Source: Trinickia dabaoshanensis (GTDB taxonomy: Bacteria; Pseudomonadota; Gammaproteobacteria; Burkholderiales; Burkholderiaceae). From it: a DNA stretch of 64,000 nt. Both the position numbers and the translations under genes were made by a program. Below the pieces are notes generated by a model. That model did no database searches. It was not told the origin of the DNA and saw only the letters and a list, made by a program, of their open reading frames with translations. The stretch covers positions 62,001 through 126,000 of the forward strand of contig NZ_PNYA01000018.1 of assembly GCF_002879885.1 (NCBI RefSeq), in the 5' to 3' direction. Position 1 is the first letter of the stretch; each line of letters begins with the position of its first letter. This document shows positions 11,819 through 21,078 of this stretch, in pieces.

Positions 11819-12111
11819 CGTTTGTTGGCCTCCTAAGATCGTCGCTTAGAAAATGCGATAGTTCTCATATCTTAGGAACAATGACGATCCACCCACAAAT
11901 GCGCCGACCTACTACAAGCCGTAGGGGACAGCACGACGTGGCCCCGATTCAAGCGGCAGTCAAACGGATGTTTGAATGCTTCGGCTTGGATGGGGTCCTT
12001 CGGAGCGCTTCCCGCTAGCAAATGCGATGTCGATTTCGATACGCTACGTTCGTCGTATCGATGACGGCCCTCGCCGCAGCTTTCACTTCGTCAACATGAA
12101 GGAGCTTCTCC
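11819..12111. other. Intergenic region between divergent lipoprotein and VOC genes
   Basis: This 293-base gap contains the divergent upstream regions of both neighbours. A 45-codon ORF begins at ATG 11881 and ends at 12018; it has no clear ribosome-binding site and no resemblance I recognise, so I do not call it a gene. No convincing -35/-10 pair or terminator was found. Confidence 0.4.
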
Positions 12112-12585
12112 ATGTCGATCCAGAAAATCACGCCGTTTCTTTGGTATTCCACCCAAGCCGAGGAGGCCGCGGCGTTTTATGCGAGCGTCTTTCCCGATTC
12201 GCGCGTCGTTCGCGTGACGCCGGTGCCCGTTGCGGGCTCGACCAAGGTCGTGCAATTCCTGCTGTTTGGCCAGCCTTTCATCGCCATGAGCCACGAAGGC
12301 GGCGAATCGTTCAATCACTCGATATCGTTTATGGTCAACTGCGCCGACCAGCAGGAACTCGACCGTTACTGGGAAAAGCTCGTCGAGGGCGGCGGCGCCT
12401 ATGACAACTGCGGCTGGCTCAGGGATCGGTTTGGCGTCTCCTGGCAAATCGTGCCCGACGACCTGATTTCAATGATGTCGGATCCCGATCCCGTCAAGTC
12501 GGCACGTGTCGCCAAGGCCATGATGCAAATGAATAAGTTCGATGTCGCCGCATTGAAGGCGGCTTACGCGGGGGCTGAGGACTGA
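12112..12585 (+). CDS. VOC-fold protein, PhnB/3-demethylubiquinone methyltransferase-like
   Basis: A 157-residue protein of the PhnB-type glyoxalase/VOC superfamily: ITPFLWYSTQAEEAAAFYASVFPDSRV at the start, GQPFIAMSHEGGESFNHSISFMVNC in the middle and DRFGVSWQIVPDDL near the end are the standard landmarks. These proteins are often annotated '3-demethylubiquinone-9 3-methyltransferase' but most are not methyltransferases. AAGGAG sits 9 bases before ATG 12112. The substrate is unknown and the gene appears monocistronic. Confidence 0.85.
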   Translation: MSIQKITPFLWYSTQAEEAAAFYASVFPDSRVVRVTPVPVAGSTKVVQFLLFGQPFIAMSHEGGESFNHSISFMVNCADQQELDRYWEKLVEGGGAYDNCGWLRDRFGVSWQIVPDDLISMMSDPDPVKSARVAKAMMQMNKFDVAALKAAYAGAED

Positions 12586-12614
12586 GGAACGCATCGCGGA
12601 GATTGTCCCCGCGG

Positions 12615-13163
12615 TCAAACTGCGCGCTTAAACAGCGATGGATAGTCCTCTACGAAACCGTCGGCATCGACCGAAAGCTCCGCTTGAAATTTCCGGAATA
12701 TCCCTTCATAAAGGTACTTACGGTTGAGCTCGATACAGGTGTATGCCTGATCGACAGGCTCAACCGTGAGCGACGGGATGGCGACGTAGGCAACGCGAAT
12801 GAGTTGCCGCTGTCCTGCGGGCAGGCCAAGTCGGCGAATCGGCAATGTATTCGTGAAGGGCGTGCATGAAAGATCGACGTCGATACAGCCATCTAGCGCG
12901 GAGATGGGCTGCTGCTGCTCGTTAAGCCATCGGCCCATTCCGTCCGAGTGCAGTTCCAAGGTGCCGCCGTCGGTCAGCGCGATGGACACCCTACGCACGG
13001 ACCAGTCCGGCGCAATCTCGATCCGGTAAGATGCGCCATAAGGTTTGCCGAACCGGTGACCTACCACGACGGCTTGAGCGGCGAAACCCTGTGCGCCGGA
13101 GGTAAAGACAAGGTGTTCAGCTCCGACTCCCGATTCGGGAACCCATTGCACGAAACTTGCCAT
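12615..13163 (-). CDS. Putative glycolipid-binding protein
   Basis: A 182-residue protein without a signal peptide, resembling the 'putative glycolipid-binding' family (Pfam PF06475, homologues of Pseudomonas PA1994). Typical landmarks are YRIEIAPDWSVRRV, the DGCIDVDLSCTPFTNTLPIRRL block and the VAYVAIPSLTVEPVDQAYTCI strand run ending in a tyrosine-rich stretch (YLYEGIFRKF). GGAG precedes the ATG. The family has a beta-barrel fold and no established in-vivo function. Convergent with the VOC gene. Confidence 0.75.
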   Translation of the reverse strand: MASFVQWVPESGVGAEHLVFTSGAQGFAAQAVVVGHRFGKPYGASYRIEIAPDWSVRRVSIALTDGGTLELHSDGMGRWLNEQQQPISALDGCIDVDLSCTPFTNTLPIRRLGLPAGQRQLIRVAYVAIPSLTVEPVDQAYTCIELNRKYLYEGIFRKFQAELSVDADGFVEDYPSLFKRAV

Positions 13164-13249
13164 CGTTCACTCTCCAGAAGTCTCGCCCCGTCTTAGCCTC
13201 GCCGACGCTCGCAACGCGCCGCGACTTTCGTCCTCGATGCGCGGAGCGG

Positions 13250-14176
13250 TCAATAAAGCTCGGGGACGATCATACTGCCCGGCACCGGTTGACGAATGTA
13301 GTCTTCGTTATGCACGCGTTCCGGCAACTGAATCACGGGATGCTCCACCTCGCGATAAGGCACCTGGCTCAACAGATGATGGATGCAATTTAAACGCGCC
13401 CGTTTCTTATCGACTGCCTGCACCACCCACCATGGCGCATCGCTATGGTGCGACCGCTGCAACATGACTTCCTTCGCCTGCGTATAAGCCTCCCAGCGGC
13501 GCCGGCTTTCAAGATCCATGGGGCTCAACTTCCATTGCTTGAGCGGATCGTGAATGCGCGCCTGGAAACGAATCTCCTGCTCTTCGTCGGTAATCGAGAA
13601 CCAGTATTTGACGATCTGGATGCCGCTTCTGACAAGCATCTTTTCGAATTCGGGCACCGAGCGGAAGAACTCCTCGTACTCGTCATCCGAGCAAAAGCCC
13701 ATCACCCGTTCCACTCCGGCGCGGTTATACCAACTGCGATCGAAAAGCACCATCTCGCCGCCCGCGGGAAGATGGGCCACATAGCGTTGAAAATACCATT
13801 GCGTGCGCTCGCGATTGCTCGGCGCGGGCAATGCGGCCACCCGGCAGACGCGCGGATTGAGGCGCTGCGTAATCCGCTTGATCGCGCCACCCTTACCCGC
13901 CGCATCGCGGCCCTCGAAAATCACGACGAGCCGGTGGCCCGTTTCGACGATCCAGTCCTGCAACTTCACGAGCTCGCCTTGCAACCGGAACAACTCTCGG
14001 AAATAATGCCGGCGCAGAGCGCGCGCCTCAGGCGTGAACGCATCGGAACCGTCCAGGATTCGGTCGTCCACCTCCATTTCGAGTTCTTCGTCGTATGCGT
14101 CGACGAGCTCTTCTTCAAAGCGGCGCTGCCGCTCGGCAAAGAACTGCGCATCGGATCTCGAGTCCGGCTTATCCAT
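13250..14176 (-). CDS. ppk2: Polyphosphate kinase 2
   Basis: A 308-residue PPK2-family enzyme, catalysing phosphate transfer between polyphosphate and nucleotides in the cytoplasm. Walker A is GRDAAGKGGAIKR, the lid/second motif is VLFDRSWYNRAGVERVMGFC, and the conserved FEKMLVRSGIQIVKYWFSI segment follows. The length matches single-domain (class I) PPK2. GTG 14179 directly precedes ATG 14176 in frame, so either may be used; GGGAG is upstream. The N-terminal acidic coil (FEEELVDAYDEELEMEVDD) is usual for the family. Confidence 0.92.
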   Translation of the reverse strand: MDKPDSRSDAQFFAERQRRFEEELVDAYDEELEMEVDDRILDGSDAFTPEARALRRHYFRELFRLQGELVKLQDWIVETGHRLVVIFEGRDAAGKGGAIKRITQRLNPRVCRVAALPAPSNRERTQWYFQRYVAHLPAGGEMVLFDRSWYNRAGVERVMGFCSDDEYEEFFRSVPEFEKMLVRSGIQIVKYWFSITDEEQEIRFQARIHDPLKQWKLSPMDLESRRRWEAYTQAKEVMLQRSHHSDAPWWVVQAVDKKRARLNCIHHLLSQVPYREVEHPVIQLPERVHNEDYIRQPVPGSMIVPELY

Positions 14177-14342
14177 CACATACTCCCTGAAGACGAAGAT
14201 GTCCGGCGGCCCGCCCCTTTAGCGGCCCGAAACTCAGTCATTATCACCGACGGGCGGTGTCAGCCATATTACCGCCGCGCGCATACTCCGTTCCCGCACA
14301 GGCCGGCATGCCGGCAAATATAGACGGCCAGTCCCAAAGCCG

Positions 14343-15221
14343 TCACACGCCGCGCGGCTTCGATTTCATCGTCAACTCACGCGGACTCGCGCCGAGAATT
14401 CTGCGCATCCAATACGCCATATGACTTTGATGCGAAAACCCCGTCTCGGCGGCCACTTGCGCGGCGTCACACGCCCCCGTCAATAGCAATGCCTTCGCGC
14501 GCTCGACGCGCCGCTGCACGACATAACGATGGGCCGGCACGCCGAATGTCTCGCGAAACAATACTTTGAAGTGCGGGATGCTCATATCGAGGAGCGCCGC
14601 CAATTCCGCCAGCGTCAATCGTCGGTCTAGGCCGCTATCGATGAAATCGGCCACGCGTGCCGCGGCTTTCGGCGTTAGCGCGCGACGCTTGCGCTCGAGG
14701 GCAGGCACGGTGCCCAGCAATCGGACGAGCATTCCCGTGCAAAGACTTTCGGCGAAAAGGGAATCAGATGCATCCTCGGCTTGCAGTTCCGCATGCAAAC
14801 CCCACGCCAAATGCTGAAATCGGGGGTCGCGCATTTGTAGCCGCATTGGAAAACCCGCGCGAGCATGCTTCAGTTCCAATTGCTCATAGATCGATCCGGC
14901 GAACGCATCGTCTATCCACACGCTCAGGACGGTGCAATCGGCCTCATCCGCCCATTCCCCTGTCATGCCGGCGGGCACGACATCGGCATCTCCGTGTGCT
15001 TGCACCCGTGCATGCCGCTTGCCGTCGCAGATACAGTTCGCTCGTACCGGCTTGCCGATATGCACACCGATGCGATGCTGTTCGAACGCCGGCATTCGGT
15101 GCGTGCCCGCGGAAATGGCGAATACTTCCGCCCCGAATCCTTGCCATCCCCGGCCCTGGCTCGAGAGCAAGCTTGTCCGGGTACCGTCGCCCAGCATGGC
15201 ACGTGAAGTTGAAGCGTTCAT
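14343..15221 (-). CDS. AraC-family transcriptional regulator
   Basis: A 292-residue regulator with an N-terminal cupin-like sensor region and a C-terminal double helix-turn-helix (LTLAELAALLDMSIPHFKVLFRETFGVPAHRYVVQRRVERAKALL, then AAQVAAETGFSHQSHMAYWMRRILGASPREL). ATG 15221 is preferred; an in-frame TTG at 15236 is the alternative. It is divergent from the NmrA-like gene at 15403, which is a natural target candidate. Confidence 0.88.
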   Translation of the reverse strand: MNASTSRAMLGDGTRTSLLSSQGRGWQGFGAEVFAISAGTHRMPAFEQHRIGVHIGKPVRANCICDGKRHARVQAHGDADVVPAGMTGEWADEADCTVLSVWIDDAFAGSIYEQLELKHARAGFPMRLQMRDPRFQHLAWGLHAELQAEDASDSLFAESLCTGMLVRLLGTVPALERKRRALTPKAAARVADFIDSGLDRRLTLAELAALLDMSIPHFKVLFRETFGVPAHRYVVQRRVERAKALLLTGACDAAQVAAETGFSHQSHMAYWMRRILGASPRELTMKSKPRGV

Positions 15222-15402
15222 GGCGTCCAATCCCAAGGAGTTCGCGCGTTATCGCTTCGGCGAGTCTAATGGATGGCGAAAAAGTTCGTGCGGCGAAGCG
15301 CGCAATCAATCATCCGTTTCCGCTTTTTTCTATCCTCTCCTGATCGCCTTTGCCCCGGCCGGAACGTAGCATGCGCCCATACACGCCAAGGAGGAGCAAA
15401 GC

Positions 15403-16302
15403 ATGTTCGTCATTTTCGGTGCATCGGGGAACGTCGGCAGCACAACGGTGGCCGCCTTGCGCAAAGCCGGGCACCCCGTTCGCGCGGTAGTCCGCAACGA
15501 ACGTCAGGCGGAGCGTTTCGCCACGATCGGCTGCGAGGCGGTCGTGGCCGATCTCACCGACTCCGCGTCCGTGCGCACCGCCATCAACGGCGCACGTGCC
15601 GTGCAAATCTTGTGTCCGATCCCCGCAGCCGATGTCGATCCCGAATCGACGATGCGCAACATGGTGGATGTCGCCGCCGATGCGTTGGCTAGTGCCCCCG
15701 GCATTCATGTATTGGCGTTGTCCGATTACGGCGCCGAACTGAGCGAAGGCACGGGGATCACCTTGCTCTTCCACTATCTCGAGACGCAACTGCGTTCGCT
15801 CGCTGGACGTCTGACGCTCCTGCGCTCGGCCGAGCACATGCAGAACTGGGGGCGCGCGTTACCCACCGTTTTGCAATGCGGCATCCTCCCGAGCCTGCAT
15901 CATCCTCTAACCAAATTGTTTCCGACGGTATCCGCGCACGATGTCGGCCTGGCGGCGGCCGAACTTTTGCTCGATGAGCCCCAATCAGGTTTGCCGAGGA
16001 TCGTCAGTATCGAAGGTCCCGAGCGAATCAGCGCTGCGTATGTCGCGCAGGTCCTGAGCGAGGTCGGCAACAAGACGGTCACGCCTTTCGCACTGCCCCG
16101 AAGCGAATGGCCGGCCGCGTTGCTGCGCGCGGGACTGACCGAGAAGCATGCGAGCCTGGTTGCCGACTTGTACGACGCCCACAACGCCGGCGAAATCGAG
16201 GTCGAGGACACGCGCAAGACAGAACGCCGCTTCGGCAAAACGACGCTGCCCGAGGTCATCTCATCGCTACTCACCGCTCATCGCGGCGTACCGGTGACCT
16301 AA
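15403..16302 (+). CDS. NmrA-like NAD(P)-binding protein
   Basis: A 299-residue atypical short-chain dehydrogenase of the NmrA/HSCARG type. The glycine-rich dinucleotide motif FGASGNVGSTTVAAL is at the N-terminus, followed by the VRAVVRNERQAERF phosphate-binding strand. The active-site Tyr-x3-Lys of true dehydrogenases is not evident, in keeping with a sensor or quinone-reductase-like role. AAGGAGG lies 9 bases before the ATG. The divergent AraC gene suggests inducible expression. Confidence 0.85.
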   Translation: MFVIFGASGNVGSTTVAALRKAGHPVRAVVRNERQAERFATIGCEAVVADLTDSASVRTAINGARAVQILCPIPAADVDPESTMRNMVDVAADALASAPGIHVLALSDYGAELSEGTGITLLFHYLETQLRSLAGRLTLLRSAEHMQNWGRALPTVLQCGILPSLHHPLTKLFPTVSAHDVGLAAAELLLDEPQSGLPRIVSIEGPERISAAYVAQVLSEVGNKTVTPFALPRSEWPAALLRAGLTEKHASLVADLYDAHNAGEIEVEDTRKTERRFGKTTLPEVISSLLTAHRGVPVT

Positions 16303-16497
16303 CGCGCGGGGCCGTTCGTTCGGCACGCGTGCCCGGCTGCCGGAGCCAAACCACATATTGGACAAATGCCGAGCCTTTTGCATCGCGCGATACGCTTTGA
16401 TAGGCTCGCACCACTGCTTCGGCAACGGCACGCACCACCTCGACGTTTAGGATTCCTTCGCTCCGAGGGACGTATGGGCTCGTCTGTTCGCTCCGAA

Positions 16498-16513
16498 ATT
16501 TAAGCGCTTAAAT
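16498..16513. promoter_or_regulatory. LacI-type operator upstream of GH53 gene
   Basis: ATTTAAGCGCTTAAAT is a 16-bp perfect palindrome with the same AAGCGCTT core as the sites at 3271 and 25432, 58 bases before ATG 16572. The adjoining 16303-16497 segment holds no gene that I can support. Control by one or both LacI regulators of the neighbouring clusters follows from the shared core. Confidence 0.82.
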
Positions 16514-16571
16514 CCGATGGTCGCCCCGCTCGCCGAAGCAGTCTAAAAACAGCAAACCAGGAGGCACTCAG

Positions 16572-17732
16572 ATGAAGAGACGATCTGTACTGGCATGGAT
16601 GGCATCGACCGCCGCGGCGAGCATGGGCGCGGGATTCCCCCAACCTGCGAATGCCGCGGACACGGGCGTGCCGGCCCGCGGCAGCGGGCGGTTCGCCATG
16701 GGCGCCGACGTATCGACGCTGCTCGAACTCGAGGATCACGGCGCCCGCTATTTTGACCATGGTGTCGCTCGAGACTGCCTACACATTCTGCGCAGCCACG
16801 GTGTGGACTCGATTCGCATCAAAGTCTGGAACGATCCGGGCAACCCCGACTTTTTCCCCGCGAATCAAAGCCCCGCGGCCGGATATAACAACGCGCGACA
16901 TGTGTGCGTGCTCGCTCGCCGGGCCGCCGCGTTGGGAATGCGGGTGCTCATCGACTTCCATTACAGCGACTGGTGGGCCGACCCCGGCAAGCAATATCCG
17001 CCGCATGCGTGGGCCGGTTTGAGCTTGAGCGAAACGTGCAACCTCCTCTCCACGTACACGGCCGACGTATTGCGGATGCTGCGCGCGCAAGGCGTGAGGC
17101 CGGAATGGGTTCAAGTCGGCAACGAAATCACGGGCGGCATGCTTTGGCCGCTCGGCAAATACGATCAGTGGGACAACCTCGCAGCACTACTGAAAGCCGG
17201 ACACGATGCGGTGAAATCCGTCGATGAGCGGACCAAGGTCATGCTCCATCTGGACAGCGGCGGCAACAATGCCACGAGCCGTTGGTGGTTCGACAATGCC
17301 GTACAGCGCGGCGTCGCGTTCGACGTCATCGGGCTGTCGTACTACCCGCAATGGCAAGGCGCGCTCGCCGATCTCAGCTCGAACATGAACGATCTCGCGG
17401 CACGCTACGGCAAGGACATCATGGTCGTGGAAACCGCTTACCCCTGGACGACGAGCGACGGCGACTCGGAACCGAACGCGATGACGAACACGGGCTCGGT
17501 TGCCTATCCGCCCACACCCGAAGGGCAAGCCCAATTCATCGGCGCTTTGGTCGATCTCGTCAAAGCGGTGCCGGGCGAGCGCGGAAAAGGCGTGTTCTGG
17601 TGGGAGCCCGAATGGACGCCGGTGCCGGGCGTCGGTTGGAAAACCGGTGCGGGCGATCAGTGGGACAACAACACACTGTTCGATTTCCATGGCAATGCAC
17701 TTGCATCGCTGGATGCATTGCGCCGGCGTTGA
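16572..17732 (+). CDS. Arabinogalactan endo-beta-1,4-galactanase, GH53
   Basis: A 386-residue exported glycosidase that cuts beta-1,4-galactan side chains of pectin into galacto-oligosaccharides. The first 29 residues form a signal with an arginine pair (MKRRSVLAWMAST...ANAA), which could be a Tat or a Sec signal. GH53 landmarks: GADVSTLLELEDHG, DSIRIKVWNDP, IDFHYSDWWADPGKQ; acid/base E185 in WVQVGNEITGG and nucleophile E287 in IMVVETAYPW. AGGAGG at 16559-16564 sets the start. An operator of the cluster type is upstream, so this enzyme should supply substrates for the two ABC/GH42 systems. It converges on the MFS gene. Confidence 0.93.
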   Translation: MKRRSVLAWMASTAAASMGAGFPQPANAADTGVPARGSGRFAMGADVSTLLELEDHGARYFDHGVARDCLHILRSHGVDSIRIKVWNDPGNPDFFPANQSPAAGYNNARHVCVLARRAAALGMRVLIDFHYSDWWADPGKQYPPHAWAGLSLSETCNLLSTYTADVLRMLRAQGVRPEWVQVGNEITGGMLWPLGKYDQWDNLAALLKAGHDAVKSVDERTKVMLHLDSGGNNATSRWWFDNAVQRGVAFDVIGLSYYPQWQGALADLSSNMNDLAARYGKDIMVVETAYPWTTSDGDSEPNAMTNTGSVAYPPTPEGQAQFIGALVDLVKAVPGERGKGVFWWEPEWTPVPGVGWKTGAGDQWDNNTLFDFHGNALASLDALRRR

Positions 17733-17739
17733 ATCGGAC

Positions 17740-19008
17740 TCACGCGCGCCGCACCGCGGCGCGCGCGTTTGCCCTTTTGAACCGCAGGCCGTCGAACGAG
17801 AGTAATGCAAACGCGCAAACCGCCAGCGCCGCGCATAGCAGGAACGCCGCGCGATATCCGAATGCACCGACGATGGTTCCGGACAACACGCCCGATAGAA
17901 TCGACCCGACGCGCGAGGCGTTGAAAAAGAGCGCTGTCGCGGCGCCGGTCTCACCGGGCATCAAATCCTGGATATAGGTCATACCCAAGCAAGACGTGAT
18001 CGCGACCACGGTCGCGGAAAGTGCTTGTAGCGGCACCACCGCCCAGGCATGAGACACCGCCGCCAGCGCAAGAAAGTATGCCGCATGCACGGCCGCCGAT
18101 GCGCCCAGCCACCTCGGCTTGCGTAGTCTCGACGACATGCCGCCGAGCCAAAGCATCATCGGGATTTCAAGCAATGCCCCCATACCGAGCGCTGCCGATA
18201 CGGTCAGGCGCGTGCCGTGCAGCGCATGAAGCAGGTACAGCGGCAGCAGGATCATCGTCGCGTTGGCGGTAAGTCCGATCAAGCCGAGTGCGATCAAGAT
18301 GCGCGGAATCGCATGGCGCGCGTAGGCCGCGAACGCTTGATTCGATATGTCCGCGTTGATCGCACTCGGCGCGGAGCCAGCAGCCGGCGCGGCAACGACC
18401 GCGGCCTCGTCCTGCGAGCCCGCGTGCGTTTCGGCGATGCGCAACGCAATCACCGCGCTGGCGCCGAAGCTCGCCGCCGCAAACGCGAACAGTCCCTTGA
18501 AACCCGTTTGGGCCAACACCAACGCCCCCACCGCGGGGCCGAACACCCACGCGGCGGACAGCAGCGTACGTAAGGTGGCCGAAGCGAACTCGCTCTGCGC
18601 GGGATCTTCGATTCGCAATGCGGCGCGGCCGAATGCGAATATTTGCGAGAGCGCTGCCGCGCCCGGGCCCAGCAAAACCGCACCGACCACCATGAGCGCC
18701 GTATAGCCTCGCACGAAGCCCAAGCTCGCATAGCCGAGCATCGCAACGACGAGCGACGCGATCAAGAGCCCGCGATGGCGTCCGCGGCGATCCGACCAGC
18801 GTCCCGCCGCCGTACTCGCGCACACGCCGCTTGCCGAAACGAGCGTCATGAAGACGCCGAGCCGCAACGGCGACATCGAAGCCTCTTCAATCCCGAATAA
18901 CGATAAATACGGGGCGGTAAAGGACAACGCGACGCCGAGCATCAGCGTCGCGACGGCAAGCGGCACGAAGTGCGCCGTGCGGACAAGTTCGGTGAAACGT
19001 GTATGCAC
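17740..19008 (-). CDS. Sugar-efflux-type MFS transporter
   Basis: A 422-residue, twelve-helix major facilitator resembling the SetA/SetB sugar-efflux family, with the loop-2 motif GRWSDRRGRHRG intact. Start is GTG 19008, three bases after the stop of the GH42 gene, so it is the last gene of the cluster-2 operon. Export of excess lactose-like sugars or galactose would relieve sugar stress, but the substrate is inferred from family and context. Its stop region includes a GC-rich hairpin (arms 17744-17752 and 17756-17764) that may terminate both this gene and the convergent GH53 gene. Cluster 1 has no such transporter. Confidence 0.82.
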   Translation of the reverse strand: MHTRFTELVRTAHFVPLAVATLMLGVALSFTAPYLSLFGIEEASMSPLRLGVFMTLVSASGVCASTAAGRWSDRRGRHRGLLIASLVVAMLGYASLGFVRGYTALMVVGAVLLGPGAAALSQIFAFGRAALRIEDPAQSEFASATLRTLLSAAWVFGPAVGALVLAQTGFKGLFAFAAASFGASAVIALRIAETHAGSQDEAAVVAAPAAGSAPSAINADISNQAFAAYARHAIPRILIALGLIGLTANATMILLPLYLLHALHGTRLTVSAALGMGALLEIPMMLWLGGMSSRLRKPRWLGASAAVHAAYFLALAAVSHAWAVVPLQALSATVVAITSCLGMTYIQDLMPGETGAATALFFNASRVGSILSGVLSGTIVGAFGYRAAFLLCAALAVCAFALLSFDGLRFKRANARAAVRRA

Positions 19009-19011
19009 CGT

Positions 19012-20979
19012 TCAGTCTTCTTCGATCCAGGCGGCGACATCGATGGGGCCCACGAGCGGGCCGCCCAGCACGAAGCGCGCCCCATCCGGCGCAGGCACTT
19101 TCCGTTCCCGATCGCCGTAATTGACGGCAAAACGCAACGCCCCGCACCTGCGCAGCCGCAAGCCTTCCGGCAACGGCGTCGCGTCGATTCCGGCATCGCC
19201 AACGCATTTGGCCAGTGCGGCTACAAGCAACACGCGATCGAAACAGGCGGTCATGTACGTCACACGTTCGCGGCGAAGCATTGCCGGTGAACCGTCGTCG
19301 AACCGAGCCAATACGTCGGTACCGGCGCCCGGTTGCACATGCTCGCGCCATCTTACCGCCTCGCCCTCGATGCCGTCCAAGCGCAGTGTCGGTCGAAGCG
19401 ATGGCCGTAGCGACTCCACTTCGACGACGCGCGCAGGCAATACCGACTTCAACTTCCCGGGCGGCAGGTGTTCGACGATCGCCAACGTATCCGATTTCGA
19501 GCCCGTCCGCGGCCCGAACACCCAATGATTCGCCCCTCGCTCGATCTGATCGACCACGCTATCGGGCAAGATCGGCAAGGTGGGCGCCACCACGAGCCGA
19601 TACCCATCCACGTCGTCCCGGGCAGACACGATATCGACGTCGAGCCCCAGTTCGCGCAACGCGCTGTACCACTCGAACGCGAAGTGTTGATAGTCGAAGT
19701 CGGCCCCATGCCGCTGCGTTTCGATAACCCAGTCGGCTTCGTAGTCGAACAACAACGCGACCGATGCGCGCTTGCTACGCATCGGCGCCTTTGCCCAGGC
19801 CTGCATCGCGCGCAACTCGCCGCCGACCCGCGACACTTCCTCGCCGCCCGGAGAGAGCCGATCGTCGGGCGCGTTCAGCCCCGAATGCATTTGCTCCTGC
19901 GCGAAGGGACACTGCCGCCAGCGGAAATAGGAAACGAGTTCGGCGCCATGCGCGAACGCCTCCCATGTCCAAAGCCGAACCATACCGTCCCGCGGAATGG
20001 GATTCCATGGCGCCCAATTCACCGGCCCGGCTTGCTGTTCCATCACCCACATGCGGCCCTTGCCGACACCGCGGTATAAGTCGTGACTGAACGCCGACAC
20101 ATCGGGATGACCCGTGCGGGCCCACCGGTGTTTATCCGCCTCAGGCAGCGGCAGCACCTCGGTGCGTGGCACCGGGTAGCTATCCCATGCCGCGACGTCG
20201 AGCCCGTGCCGCGCAAACGCGTAGTGATCGAATGCGGCATAAAAGCCCATGAAATTGTGCAACACGTCGCGTCCCGGCGAATGCTTTCGAATCAAATCGG
20301 CTTGCAACCGATGAAAGCTGCCTACTTCATCCGATTGGAAGCGCCGAAAATCGAGGACGTGCGAGGGATTCGGGTCGGTGGGCGTGCGATGCGGCAATTC
20401 GATCTCGTCGAAGCCACGGTATTCCATGCTCCAAAATACGTTGCCCCAGGCTGCATTCAGCGCCTCGATCGTTTCGTAACGCGCGGCAAGCCAGCCACGA
20501 AAACGCGACAACGCCGCATCGGTATAACTCGGCAACGTGTTGTGACAACCGAATTCGTTGTCGGTCTGCCAGGCGACCACCGCTGGGTGTTCACCATAAC
20601 GCCGCGTCATCGCTTCGACGATACGCGCGCAGTGTTCGCGGTAGGCGGGACTCGAAATATCGTAATGCCGGCGGGAGCCGAATTGCATCGCGCTGCCGTC
20701 TTTCAACACGGGAAGCATGTCAGGATGCGTGTCAACTAGCCATTTCGGCGGCGAAGCCGTGGGTGTGCCGATGACGACCTCGAGCGCATGGCGGGCAAGC
20801 GTATCCACGGCGCGATCGAGCCACGCCCAATCGTATCGGCCCGGCTCTGGCTCGATGCGCGACCACGCGAATTCGGCGATCCGTACGCGCGAGATGCCCA
20901 TTTGCGCCATGCGCCGCGCATCGCTTTCCCATTGACTCTCGGGCCAGTGCTCCGGGTAATAACAAACGCCAAGCCGCAT
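19012..20979 (-). CDS. Beta-galactosidase, GH42 family (cluster 2)
   Basis: A 655-residue cytoplasmic beta-galactosidase paralogous to the enzyme at 4527-6524. The catalytic acid/base is E142 in WQTDNEFG and the nucleophile E314 in WVMEQQAGPVNW. Start ATG 20979 is preceded by GAGGAA. It lies 99 bases downstream of the MalG-type permease and 3 bases before the MFS gene. The two enzymes share the N-terminal barrel strongly and diverge in the C-terminal half, so they may prefer different linkages or chain lengths; this is inference. Confidence 0.95.
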   Translation of the reverse strand: MRLGVCYYPEHWPESQWESDARRMAQMGISRVRIAEFAWSRIEPEPGRYDWAWLDRAVDTLARHALEVVIGTPTASPPKWLVDTHPDMLPVLKDGSAMQFGSRRHYDISSPAYREHCARIVEAMTRRYGEHPAVVAWQTDNEFGCHNTLPSYTDAALSRFRGWLAARYETIEALNAAWGNVFWSMEYRGFDEIELPHRTPTDPNPSHVLDFRRFQSDEVGSFHRLQADLIRKHSPGRDVLHNFMGFYAAFDHYAFARHGLDVAAWDSYPVPRTEVLPLPEADKHRWARTGHPDVSAFSHDLYRGVGKGRMWVMEQQAGPVNWAPWNPIPRDGMVRLWTWEAFAHGAELVSYFRWRQCPFAQEQMHSGLNAPDDRLSPGGEEVSRVGGELRAMQAWAKAPMRSKRASVALLFDYEADWVIETQRHGADFDYQHFAFEWYSALRELGLDVDIVSARDDVDGYRLVVAPTLPILPDSVVDQIERGANHWVFGPRTGSKSDTLAIVEHLPPGKLKSVLPARVVEVESLRPSLRPTLRLDGIEGEAVRWREHVQPGAGTDVLARFDDGSPAMLRRERVTYMTACFDRVLLVAALAKCVGDAGIDATPLPEGLRLRRCGALRFAVNYGDRERKVPAPDGARFVLGGPLVGPIDVAAWIEED

Positions 20980-21078
20980 TGAAGATTCCTCGATTACGTA
21001 GCCGTGGGCACGCGCGTGATCGCTGCGCGCACCCGCTTGTGTTGAAGTGGTTGGGTGCCGATCAGCCCGGCCTGTCGA

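Noticed and set aside
11881-12018. 45-codon ORF starting at ATG 11881
   Set aside because: No ribosome-binding site, no family resemblance and no operon context; not enough to call a gene.
16441-16571. Riboswitch upstream of the GH53 gene
   Set aside because: The only structured element is the operator palindrome; no conserved aptamer-like motif was recognised.
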